The notes under the pieces: model-generated
Databases searched by the model: none
Told to the model about the DNA's origin: nothing
The model's input: only the letters and a program-made list of their open reading frames with translations
Program-made: the position numbers and the translations under genes
Part shown: positions 1-5,864 of the stretch, piece after piece
Numbering within the stretch: the stretch's first letter is position 1
Layout: the number at the start of each line of letters is the position of its first letter
Source of the DNA: Holosporaceae bacterium UBA5542
GTDB taxonomy: Bacteria; Pseudomonadota; Alphaproteobacteria; UBA7879; UBA5542
Length of the DNA: 5,864 bases
Direction of reading: 5' to 3'
Assembly (NCBI GenBank): GCA_002426825.1
Contig: DINK01000010.1
Span: 31,213 to 37,076, forward strand

Positions 1-841
1 ATATGCACTTTTTCCACACATGAACGTTCAAGACAACATTGCCTTTGGATTAAAGCAAGAAAAAGTAGGTAAGAAAACCATTCAGCAACGTGTTAAAGAA
101 ATGCTTTCGCTGGTTAAACTTGAGCCCTATGCCCTTCGAAAACCCCATCAATTGTCCGGGGGACAGCGCCAAAGAGCCGCCCTTGCCCGGTGCTTGATTA
201 AAAAACCAAAGCTTGTCTTACTTGATGAACCTCTTGCTGCCCTTGATAAAAAACTTCGTGAACATACGCAGTTCGAACTTGTTAACATTCAAGAGAAAAT
301 TGGAGTTACGTTTATTACTGTAACGCACGACCAAGAAGAAGCCATGACGATGTCAACACGTCTTGGCATTATGGAAGAAGGCCGTATTCGCCAAGTGGGA
401 ACCCCCAATGAAGTGTATGAGTATCCTAACAGTGAATATGTAGCTGACTTTATTGGGTCGATGAATTTGTTTTACGGCATCATCAAAGAAGAGTCACGCA
501 ACGAAACCATTATTGAAACAGATGAACTGAAAAACAACATAAAAGCACACGATGGAGGTGGCCATGCCGTAGGCGCCCAAGTCACGGTCGGTGTGCGTCC
601 TGAAAAAGTTGTAATTCAAAAATCCAAACCCAAAGAAAAGTTCAATTGGGTTCAAGGTGTTGTCAAAAACATCGCCTACCTGGGGGACGTATCAATTTAT
701 TACATTGAAACAACGCCTTATAAAAAAATTGTAATGGCAACACTTCCTAATAAAAAGCGCCAAGAAACACCCGCCATCACTTGGGATGAAACGGTATTCC
801 TATCATGGAAACCAGGCAATGCAATTGTACTAACAAGCTAA
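1..841 (+). CDS. potG: Putrescine/polyamine ABC transporter ATP-binding protein, PotG-like (5' end cut by window)
   Basis: This is the ATPase subunit that hydrolyses ATP on the cytoplasmic face of an inner-membrane polyamine importer. The reading frame is open to the left edge and its first codons read YALFPHM, the conserved Q-loop region of the family. The ATG at 20 is therefore internal, and about 100 N-terminal residues including Walker A lie outside. Counting that Met as 1, the protein shows the signature LSGGQRQR (45-52), Walker B LVLLDEP (65-71), D-loop AALD (73-76), the H-loop histidine in VTHDQEEAMTM (His103) and a TOBE-type C-terminal domain (about 188-270) with VRPEKV and IAYLGDVSIY. 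From memory, E. coli PotG shares DKKLR, IAYLGD and a C-terminus of the form TWxxxVxLxW...VVLT, seen here as TWDETVFLSW...IVLTS. That favours PotG over PotA. The gene ends 3 bases before potH. The family is certain; putrescine specificity is inferred. Confidence 0.93.
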   Translation, partial: YALFPHMNVQDNIAFGLKQEKVGKKTIQQRVKEMLSLVKLEPYALRKPHQLSGGQRQRAALARCLIKKPKLVLLDEPLAALDKKLREHTQFELVNIQEKIGVTFITVTHDQEEAMTMSTRLGIMEEGRIRQVGTPNEVYEYPNSEYVADFIGSMNLFYGIIKEESRNETIIETDELKNNIKAHDGGGHAVGAQVTVGVRPEKVVIQKSKPKEKFNWVQGVVKNIAYLGDVSIYYIETTPYKKIVMATLPNKKRQETPAITWDETVFLSWKPGNAIVLTS

Positions 842-844
842 AAA

Positions 845-1753
845 ATGAAAAAACTGATCACAGCAATTCACAATAAACTCGCCCAATCAAAAAGTAGACT
901 TTTGATTGGGCTACCTTATATGTGGTTAATCATTTTTTTATTAATTCCTATTTTTCTTATTTTAAAAATTAGTGTTTCTGAATCTGTACTGGGTATTCCC
1001 CCTTACAAAAACCTCACTATATGGTCGGATGCCACACTCAATCTTGTTTTTGATTTCGAAAATTACTTAATTCTTTTTCAAGATAAACTCTATCGTTTTG
1101 CGCTTGGACAATCCATTAAGTTAGCCAGCATTGCGACTTTTCTTTGTTTGATTGCTGGCTACCCCATTGCTTACTTCATTTCACGTACCAAAGAATCAAC
1201 ACAACCATTTTTATTGCTTTTAATTCTTCTTCCTTTTTGGACATCTTTTTTGTTACGGGTATATGCCTGGATCGGCCTTCTTTCAAAAAATGGACTAATT
1301 AACCATTTTCTAATCAAGCTGCATCTTATAAACGATCCACTCCCCCTTTTAGGGAACAGTTTCTCTATCACCATCGGCATGGTGTACTGCTATCTTCCCT
1401 TTATGGTATTGCCTTTATACACAAACTTAAGCAAATTTGACCCTGCTCTTTTAGAGGCTGCAGCTGATCTTGGTTGCACACCTTGGAAAACTTTTTTAAA
1501 AATTACGCTACCTTTATCTTTGCCAGGAATCATTGCAGGATGTACTTTGGTTTTTATTCCCTGTATCGGCGAATTTGTAATTCCTGAGATTTTAGGCGGC
1601 CCTGAAAACTTTGTTCTTGGTAAAGCCATATGGACAGAATTCTTCAGCAATCGTGATTGGCCTATGGCTTCTACCATTGCGATTTGCCTTATTATTTTTA
1701 TGGTGCTTCCAATCACCATCGTTAAAAAATTCCATCACGGAGGACAAGTATGA
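845..1753 (+). CDS. potH: Polyamine ABC transporter permease, PotH-like
   Basis: This is one of the two inner-membrane permeases that form the polyamine channel. It has 302 residues and about six membrane segments (roughly 24-42, 91-113, 121-141, 173-195, 228-248 and 275-293). The cytoplasmic EAA loop that docks onto the ATPase is intact: EAAADLG at 204-210, nine residues, then ITLP at 220-223. Several stretches match PotH as recalled from E. coli rather than PotB: LPYMWL near the first helix, the IPPY loop (51-54), WTSFLLRVYAWIG (132-144), and the C-terminal GEFVIPEILGGP (242-253) with FFSNRDWPMAS (266-276). The start lies 3 bases after the potG stop and no Shine-Dalgarno sequence is evident, so translation is probably coupled to potG. 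Its stop overlaps the potI start by four bases. The permease role is certain; PotH over PotB is likely. Confidence 0.94.
   Translation: MKKLITAIHNKLAQSKSRLLIGLPYMWLIIFLLIPIFLILKISVSESVLGIPPYKNLTIWSDATLNLVFDFENYLILFQDKLYRFALGQSIKLASIATFLCLIAGYPIAYFISRTKESTQPFLLLLILLPFWTSFLLRVYAWIGLLSKNGLINHFLIKLHLINDPLPLLGNSFSITIGMVYCYLPFMVLPLYTNLSKFDPALLEAAADLGCTPWKTFLKITLPLSLPGIIAGCTLVFIPCIGEFVIPEILGGPENFVLGKAIWTEFFSNRDWPMASTIAICLIIFMVLPITIVKKFHHGGQV
1739..1744 (+). promoter_or_regulatory. Strong ribosome binding site for potI
   Basis: GGAGGA lies within the last codons of potH, five bases before the ATG at 1750. It is the strongest Shine-Dalgarno sequence in the window and fixes the potI start. It also suggests potI can recruit ribosomes itself, whereas potH has no visible site. 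Confidence 0.8.
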
Positions 1754-2577
1754 AGTCCTCTCGTTTTGGTTTGGCATCTCTTATTATTTGTTATGTTTTT
1801 TTGTATACACCCCTTATCAGCCTTGTAATGTTTTCATTCAATTCCTCGAAACAGGTTATTTTTTGGACAGGGTTTTCCATGAAATGGTACAAAGCCCTTT
1901 TTATGAATAGCGAAATCTTGAATGCTACTTTAACAAGTTTGGAGATTGCTGCTATCACTGCAACAGGCGCTACTATCCTAGGTGCCATATCAGCCATTAT
2001 CATTTTAAAATTTAAAAAATTTCGGGGGAAAAATCTTTTTGAAGTATTGGTATCTTTGCCCCTTATTATGCCCGAAGTCATCATGGGCCTTGGTCTTCTT
2101 CTTTTGTTTTTTAACCTTGAATCATGGATTGGTTGGCCCCGTATCGGAACAAAGTCAGCTATCACGTTTGCCCATACAACTCTCTCTATCTCTTACGTAT
2201 GTGCCATTGTGCACGCCCAGTTAGTAAGTTTTGATGAAACCCTGTTAGAAGCTGCCATGGACTTAGGTGCTCGTCCTATTAAAGCTTTTTTTCAAATTAT
2301 GATTCCGTTTTTAACGCCGGCCCTCATCTCTGGGTGGTTCTTGTCGTTTGTATTGTCTATGGATGACTTAATTGTGGCATCTTTTGTGGGAGGCCCCGAA
2401 GCAACGACACTGCCTATGTTAATTTACTCAAGCGTAAAATTTGGGATAACCCCCCAAATTAATGCGCTTGCATCGCTTATTATTCTCTTTGTTATGGGGA
2501 TATTGACTGTCGGATACTTCTTACACATGAGACAAAAAAGATCGCTTGAAGCTATGACGTCTTCTCTGCCTCAATAG
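1750..2577 (+). CDS. potI: Polyamine ABC transporter permease, PotI-like
   Basis: This is the second inner-membrane permease of the polyamine importer, expected to pair with PotH on a PotG dimer. It has 275 residues and six predicted membrane segments (about 8-30, 64-87, 98-121, 135-157, 189-210 and 238-258). The EAA motif is complete: EAAMDLG at 167-173, nine residues, then IMIP at 183-186. Family features include FSFNSSK (28-34) with the following W...GFSMKWY, and DDLIVASFVGGPEATTLPML (205-224). FRG at 91-93, IGWP at 127-130 and ATTLPML match E. coli PotI as recalled, better than PotC. The ATG overlaps the potH TGA as ATGA. The last 26 bases overlap the 3' end of the convergent MATE gene. 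No potF or potD follows, so the binding protein must be elsewhere, most simply upstream of potG. Confidence 0.94.
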   Translation: MKSSRFGLASLIICYVFLYTPLISLVMFSFNSSKQVIFWTGFSMKWYKALFMNSEILNATLTSLEIAAITATGATILGAISAIIILKFKKFRGKNLFEVLVSLPLIMPEVIMGLGLLLLFFNLESWIGWPRIGTKSAITFAHTTLSISYVCAIVHAQLVSFDETLLEAAMDLGARPIKAFFQIMIPFLTPALISGWFLSFVLSMDDLIVASFVGGPEATTLPMLIYSSVKFGITPQINALASLIILFVMGILTVGYFLHMRQKRSLEAMTSSLPQ

Positions 2578-3916
2578 TTTGTTTTTTCCATTTACCACTT
2601 TTATAACGCCAGAAAAATACACATATTCCAGCCAAAGCATAGGGAGTACCAATGGCCCAAATTGTTTCGGGGGGCAGTTTTTTTACCACAACAAAATAAT
2701 AGGTGGGCAAAAAAGAAAAGAAAACAATATTAAAAGTGTTCACCTTAAGAATAAAGCGCGTATCGCCAGCTGCTGTTAACATGCCTACCATAATCCAGTT
2801 CGCACCATCTAAGATCAAAAAGAGCCACACAAAAAACAAAGAGATTTTCATAGATGTCATGTACGTACCAAGCATTACTTCATCACGTACAAAGAATGCT
2901 GCTAAATGCTCTGAAAAAAGAACAAGAGGCACAAAAGCAATGATTGCTGTAATGCCATGAAATTTTAGTGCAGATCGAAATACTTCTTTTACCCGATCAA
3001 TTTGACCGGCACCAATTAAGTTAGAACAAATGGCAGTCACAGCTTTTTGAAGCCCTTCTACCAAAAAAAGAAACAGCACAAAAAAGCTGACACTCAGTCC
3101 ATTGACTGTCACATAAGCAACACCTAGTGCTGCTGTCATATTAACAATAATACTCCAAGAAACAAACTCGACTGTATGGCTAAGCCCACTTGGTAGCCCA
3201 ATTTTGATACAATTCATAAAAAGCGTTTTATTAAAACGAAAGTCTAGTGTTCCATATTTCTCTCGAAACTCGCGCTTAATAAAAATAGAAAACAAGATTG
3301 CTACATATATAAATTGCGCTATCACTGTTCCAATAGCAGCACCTTTAGTTCCCATAGCGGGAATAAAGCCTGCACCAAAAATCAGAACCGCAGAAAGACC
3401 TGCATTTGCAATATTAGAAATAATGGCTGCAACTGTTAAAATTTTAACTTCACCACGGCCAGCGTAGAAACCTGAAAGGGCTGCTATCATTGGCATAAAA
3501 TAAGCAAAGGACATACACCAAATAAAATAGGGGCGTCCTTCAGCACGAAAAGTTTCTGAAATATATTCAGCACCAATAAAAGCCCCCGGCACATAAATAA
3601 CAATGAGGCCAGCAGAAAGCCATAGCATTTGCCAAACGGGGCGGCCAATTTCTTTATAGCGCCCTGCACCATTATATTGTCCTACAAACACTTCTGAAAT
3701 ACCTGTAATGGCAAGAGGTGCAAACTGAAAAATACTGACAATTGATGTCACAACAACAGCAGCGTTCATAGCGTGGAGGGAGTACATAGACAGAATCCAT
3801 CTGTCAGTAAAAAACATCAAGTTCCCTGACATAATCGAAATCATCAAAGGCCACGCAAGAGAAAAAAGCTCGCGCACACTTCCCGACTGATACTCTGTCA
3901 ATTTTTGTGGATTCAT
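2552..3916 (-). CDS. MATE family efflux transporter
   Basis: This is an inner-membrane secondary antiporter of the MATE family, which exports drugs or other organic cations in exchange for Na+ or H+. The chosen start gives 454 residues, typical for the family, with about twelve hydrophobic segments in two related halves. Visible family features (numbered from this start) are LFSLAWPLMIS in the first helix (17-27), FVGQYNGAGR (77-86), MGTKGAAIGTVIAQ (188-201), the second-half equivalent SNLIGAGQ (298-305) and GMLTAAGDTR (378-387). The frame stays open to an ATG at 3985, with another at 3949. Neither has a Shine-Dalgarno sequence, while the ATG at 3916 has AGGTG five bases upstream and a plausible promoter just before it. 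The substrate cannot be read from the sequence. The gene converges on potI, overlapping it by 26 bases, and diverges from rsmI. Confidence 0.92.
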   Translation of the reverse strand: MNPQKLTEYQSGSVRELFSLAWPLMISIMSGNLMFFTDRWILSMYSLHAMNAAVVVTSIVSIFQFAPLAITGISEVFVGQYNGAGRYKEIGRPVWQMLWLSAGLIVIYVPGAFIGAEYISETFRAEGRPYFIWCMSFAYFMPMIAALSGFYAGRGEVKILTVAAIISNIANAGLSAVLIFGAGFIPAMGTKGAAIGTVIAQFIYVAILFSIFIKREFREKYGTLDFRFNKTLFMNCIKIGLPSGLSHTVEFVSWSIIVNMTAALGVAYVTVNGLSVSFFVLFLFLVEGLQKAVTAICSNLIGAGQIDRVKEVFRSALKFHGITAIIAFVPLVLFSEHLAAFFVRDEVMLGTYMTSMKISLFFVWLFLILDGANWIMVGMLTAAGDTRFILKVNTFNIVFFSFLPTYYFVVVKKLPPETIWAIGTPYALAGICVFFWRYKSGKWKKQTIEAEKTS

Positions 3917-3921
3917 AAAAA

Positions 3922-3926
3922 CACCT
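3922..3926 (-). promoter_or_regulatory. Ribosome binding site deciding the MATE gene start
   Basis: On the minus strand AGGTG stands five bases before the ATG at 3916-3914 and is complementary to the usual 16S rRNA tail. The alternative in-frame ATGs at 3985 and 3949 are preceded by T-rich sequence with no purine-rich site, so this site favours the shorter protein. Confidence 0.6.
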
Positions 3927-3932
3927 GGAAAT

Positions 3933-3961
3933 ACTTTATGTTCATTCATAAAAAAGGTCAA
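3933..3961 (-). promoter_or_regulatory. Candidate sigma70-type promoter for the MATE gene
   Basis: Reading the minus strand, TTGACC (3961-3956) is followed after 17 bases by TAAAGT (3938-3933). These match five of six and four of six consensus bases. Transcription would begin near 3926 and give a leader of about ten bases carrying the AGGTG site. That would rule out the two longer ATG starts. In AT-rich DNA such matches arise by chance, so the call is tentative. Confidence 0.35.
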
Positions 3962-4015
3962 ATAAGAAACAAAGGATTGAACCATCCAAAAAAGACTGAT
4001 AGGTTATGAACAAAT

Positions 4016-4020
4016 AAGGA
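4016..4020 (+). promoter_or_regulatory. Ribosome binding site of rsmI
   Basis: AAGGA ends 12 bases before the ATG at 4033. That spacing is rather long but usable, and no closer purine-rich site exists. The protein N-terminus fits the family, so the start is retained. Confidence 0.5.
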
Positions 4021-4032
4021 ACAAAAATATAC

Positions 4033-4878
4033 ATGTCTAACCAACCTCCTAAGGGCAAATTTGTTGTTATCAGCACCCCCATTGGCAACTTAAAAGATAT
4101 TTCTTTGCGTGCCATAGATGCCCTTAAAACCGTAGATCTTCTTTTTTGTGAAGATACACGCACCACTCAAAAACTTCTGAGTCATCTTGATATTAAAGTG
4201 CCCCTTCATATCTACAACGATCAATCAACTGAAAAAGATCGTGCCTCTATTTTAAAAGCTTTAGCAATGGGAAAAAATGTAGGTCTTGTATCTGATGCAG
4301 GAACACCCCTTATTTCAGACCCTGGGTATAAACTCGTACGACAATGCCATGTGGAAAACATCGAAGTTGATGGTATACCCGGCCCCGCTGCCTGTATTCA
4401 TGCACTTGTTTTATCAGGACTCCCAACAAATGAATTTCATTTTTGTGGATTTTTACCCCCAAAAGAAAAGGAAAAGAGAGACAAAATTCTCTCTTTATCG
4501 ACAATACCTGGAACTCTTATTTTTTACGAAACAGCACCAAAACTTTTAAGCACATTGCAGTTGTTGCACGATGTACTGGGAAATCGCCCGGCCGTTTTGG
4601 CACGAGAACTGACCAAAAAATTTCAAGAAGTTTTCCACCACACACTTGGCGATTTTGTATCTTTATTTGAAAAAGAAACACGTCCGAAAGGGGAGATTGT
4701 TCTTCTTGTAGAAGGGGCAAAAGCAAGTCAAAAAATCTCTTTTTCTGGCAAAGAAGATATCATGAAAAAAATAGGTCAGGCACTGGGCAATAAAGAGGCA
4801 TCCCATCTTTTGTCAACGCTGCTTAACCAACCACGCAAAGATATTTATCAAACCCTGATTCAAAATGAAAACGACTAA
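4033..4878 (+). CDS. rsmI: 16S rRNA (cytidine(1402)-2'-O)-methyltransferase RsmI
   Basis: RsmI uses S-adenosylmethionine to methylate the 2'-OH of C1402 in the decoding centre of 16S rRNA, where it works alongside RsmH and tunes decoding fidelity. It is a cytoplasmic enzyme of the tetrapyrrole-methylase fold. The 281 residues are close to the E. coli length of about 286. Motifs appear in the expected order: STPIGNL (14-20), CEDTR (39-43), SDAGTPLISDPG (87-98), the glycine-rich GIPGPAA (114-120), GFLPP (139-143), FYE (164-166), LARELTKKFQEV (189-200) and GEIVLLVEG (220-228). The C-terminal 50 residues form the usual small, more variable tail. It is the first gene of an apparent operon. Its last 14 bases overlap yraN in another frame, suggesting coupled translation. 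No key motif is missing. Confidence 0.96.
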   Translation: MSNQPPKGKFVVISTPIGNLKDISLRAIDALKTVDLLFCEDTRTTQKLLSHLDIKVPLHIYNDQSTEKDRASILKALAMGKNVGLVSDAGTPLISDPGYKLVRQCHVENIEVDGIPGPAACIHALVLSGLPTNEFHFCGFLPPKEKEKRDKILSLSTIPGTLIFYETAPKLLSTLQLLHDVLGNRPAVLARELTKKFQEVFHHTLGDFVSLFEKETRPKGEIVLLVEGAKASQKISFSGKEDIMKKIGQALGNKEASHLLSTLLNQPRKDIYQTLIQNEND

Positions 4879-5221
4879 ATCCACTGCTTATGCAAAAGGT
4901 GTTTGGGCAGAAAAGTTTGCCAAATTTTATTTACATTTAAAGGGGCATCGCATTCACAAAAGTCGATTCAAAACGGTTGTGGGTGAAATTGATTTAATTA
5001 CAGAAACAAATGATTGCATTATTTTTGTTGAAGTAAAAATGCGGGATACCCATGAACAAGCCGCTTATGCGGTGACACCCCAACAACAAAAGAGACTGCG
5101 AAACACAGCTCTTCTTTATCTGCAACAACATCCGACACATAAAAAAGTGAGATTCGATGTTTTGCTTGTCAATAGACACCAATTTCCGATACACCTTAAG
5201 AATGTTTTATGGAGTGAATGA
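4865..5221 (+). CDS. yraN: YraN family protein (UPF0102, endonuclease-like fold)
   Basis: This is a small 118-residue protein of the widely conserved YraN/UPF0102 family, which has a restriction-endonuclease-like fold but no well-established role. The sequence shows GVWAEKFAKFYL (12-23), the core motif GEIDLI (40-45), then IIFVEVKMR (52-60), which together give the E-x-D...E-V-K arrangement of a metal-dependent nuclease centre (E41, D43, E56, K58). RFDVL at 96-100 and a C-terminal IHLKNVLW matching the family's usual IxHxxNAF-like ending complete the pattern. The length is typical. There is no Shine-Dalgarno sequence before the ATG, which sits inside the end of rsmI, so translation probably depends on ribosomes finishing rsmI. 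The family is secure; nuclease activity is inferred from the fold alone. Confidence 0.93.
   Translation: MKTTKSTAYAKGVWAEKFAKFYLHLKGHRIHKSRFKTVVGEIDLITETNDCIIFVEVKMRDTHEQAAYAVTPQQQKRLRNTALLYLQQHPTHKKVRFDVLLVNRHQFPIHLKNVLWSE
5211..5214 (+). promoter_or_regulatory. Ribosome binding site of the BON lipoprotein gene
   Basis: GGAG within the last codons of yraN precedes the ATG at 5225 by ten bases. A nearer ATG at 5218 is in another frame that stops after 13 codons, so 5225 is the start. Confidence 0.5.
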
Positions 5222-5224
5222 TAC

Positions 5225-5864
5225 ATGAAATACAAATATTTCTTGTGGGCGATTTTTAGTATTTTGTTAACAAGCTGCACCCCCATTTCTTTTTTTTCTG
5301 CTGGTGTTGGCAGCTTAGATACAACATCTCAAGAACGCGGTATTGGCGGTTATGTTACCGACCAAGAAATCAAAACCCGTATCAACGTTGTCTTGTTTGA
5401 ACACAACCATGTGCTTCACCATAAAGTCGATGTCAATGTATACGAAGGCCGCGTTCTGTTAACAGGAACTGTGCAAGATAAAACCATGCAAGAAGATGCC
5501 ATTCGCCTTGCCTGGCAAGTGCCGGGGGTTAAAACAGTGATCAACGAAATTTCTGTTGATGAAGCGGGTTCTCTTGGCTCTTACGCAAAAGACAAATGGA
5601 TTTCAACAAAACTTCATGCCTTATTATTCATGAACGGCGATGTAAGTTCGCGTAATTATGAAATTTCTGTCTCTCGAGGGGTAGTATATTTGACAGGAAT
5701 TGCTAAAAGCCAAAAAGAATTAGATGCCGTTATTCAAACCGTTCGCAAAGCGCGTCACGTGAAAAAAGTGATCAGCTATGTACGCTTAATGACCCTTTAT
5801 GAAACACGGCGACGGAAAATTTTTAATGACCGCATGCGTGATTCACCCCTTAAAGAAATTCGGG
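5225..5864 (+). CDS. dolP: BON-domain outer-membrane lipoprotein, DolP/YraP-like (3' end cut by window)
   Basis: This gene starts 3 bases after the yraN stop and is open to the right edge, giving 213 residues so far. A short basic start and hydrophobic stretch lead to the lipobox LTSC, with Cys18 as the lipidated residue. The next residue is Thr rather than Asp, which favours sorting to the outer membrane. Two BON domains follow: about 46-112, with VDVNVYEGRVLLTG (68-81) and VPGVKTVINEI (99-109), and about 122-188, with DKWISTKL (123-130), GVVYLTG (152-158) and HVKKVISYV (178-186). E. coli DolP has the same two-BON layout and very similar motif wording as recalled, and binds anionic phospholipids at the division site to support envelope integrity. 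Here a basic tail (189 onward, with RRRK at 195-198) extends past the point where E. coli DolP ends. DolP equivalence is inferred; OsmY-like BON proteins are the alternative, but they are periplasmic and lack a lipobox. Confidence 0.88.
   Translation, partial: MKYKYFLWAIFSILLTSCTPISFFSAGVGSLDTTSQERGIGGYVTDQEIKTRINVVLFEHNHVLHHKVDVNVYEGRVLLTGTVQDKTMQEDAIRLAWQVPGVKTVINEISVDEAGSLGSYAKDKWISTKLHALLFMNGDVSSRNYEISVSRGVVYLTGIAKSQKELDAVIQTVRKARHVKKVISYVRLMTLYETRRRKIFNDRMRDSPLKEIR

Larger units (their letters stand above)
3917..4032. other. Divergent intergenic region between the MATE gene and rsmI
   Basis: This 116-base AT-rich stretch is the only real non-coding DNA in the window and must hold the start signals for both flanking transcripts. 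It contains the candidate MATE promoter and a short inverted repeat, TTTATG (3935-3940) and CATAAA (3947-3952), around a six-base loop. On the rsmI side only a weak candidate is visible: TTGAAC at 3977-3982, then 17 bases, then TAGGTT at 4000-4005. No small RNA or small gene is recognisable. If the MATE gene began at 3985, the gap would shrink to 47 bases. Confidence 0.6.

Noticed and set aside
20..22. ATG at 20 as the start of the ATPase gene
   Set aside because: The codons before it (Y-A-L-F-P-H) are conserved Q-loop sequence in the same open frame, and Walker A is missing, so the gene begins outside the window.
1171..2165. Minus-strand and alternate-frame open frames inside potH and potI
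   Set aside because: They lie wholly or mostly within well-supported genes, show no family motifs and have no ribosome binding sites; they are shadows.
2520..2551. Intrinsic terminator after the MATE stop on the minus strand
   Set aside because: A TTTTTT run follows the stop, but the only stem is GCT-TCA-AGC with three pairs, too weak to support a call.
2570..2588. T-run after the potI stop as an intrinsic terminator
   Set aside because: No stable GC-rich stem precedes it; only a weak GAAG/CTTC pairing is possible. The T-run is also coding sequence of the MATE gene on the other strand.
2579..3467. Plus-strand open frames opposite the MATE gene
   Set aside because: They are the complement of a clear twelve-helix transporter; their low-complexity, Lys-rich products show no family motifs.
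3977..4005. TTGAAC-17-TAGGTT as the rsmI promoter
   Set aside because: Only four of six and three of six bases match consensus, no better than chance in this AT-rich region, so it is mentioned but not listed as a feature.
5218..5259. Short frame from the ATG overlapping the yraN stop
   Set aside because: It ends after 13 codons and encodes nothing recognisable. The lipoprotein frame from 5225 has a signal peptide, a lipobox and two BON domains.
1..5864. CRISPR array, tRNA, rRNA, insertion sequence, toxin-antitoxin or phage signals
   Set aside because: I saw no spaced direct repeats, cloverleaf-like segments, transposase motifs, terminal inverted repeats or integration sites; nearly all the DNA is accounted for by recognised chromosomal genes.

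Overview
The window comes from an AT-rich Gram-negative bacterium. The outer-membrane lipoprotein at the right end, the RsmI-YraN-DolP-like order and the potGHI-type polyamine transporter all point to the Proteobacteria. The low GC content would suit an AT-rich alphaproteobacterium, such as a host-associated lineage, but that placement is an inference. The region is densely coded: apart from a 116-base divergent intergenic stretch, almost every base lies in a gene.

Left block (1-2577, + strand): three tightly packed genes of a polyamine ABC importer. They are the ATPase (cut at its 5' end by the window edge) and the two inner-membrane permeases. Conserved details fit the putrescine-type PotG, PotH and PotI better than the spermidine-preferring PotA, PotB and PotC. 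Gaps are 3 bases (potG-potH) and a 4-base ATGA overlap (potH-potI). No periplasmic binding protein (PotF) is visible; it would be expected upstream, outside the window.

Middle (2552-3916, - strand): a MATE-family multidrug/cation antiporter, transcribed toward the pot genes. Its 3' end overlaps potI by 26 bases, tail to tail, with no recognisable intrinsic terminator. A candidate sigma70-type promoter and a good Shine-Dalgarno sequence favour an internal ATG at 3916 as its start over the longer reading to 3985.

Right block (4033-5864, + strand): a compact apparent operon of rsmI (16S rRNA C1402 2'-O-methyltransferase), yraN (UPF0102 nuclease-fold protein, overlapping rsmI by 14 bases) and a two-BON-domain lipoprotein resembling DolP/YraP, which runs off the right edge. 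In E. coli the same three genes lie close together, but lpoA and diaA are interspersed; here they are directly adjacent. The lipoprotein carries a basic tail beyond the second BON domain that E. coli DolP lacks.

I found no RNA genes, mobile elements, CRISPR arrays or clear new defence or biosynthetic system. The window looks like ordinary chromosomal housekeeping and transport DNA, with a few points of layout worth checking.
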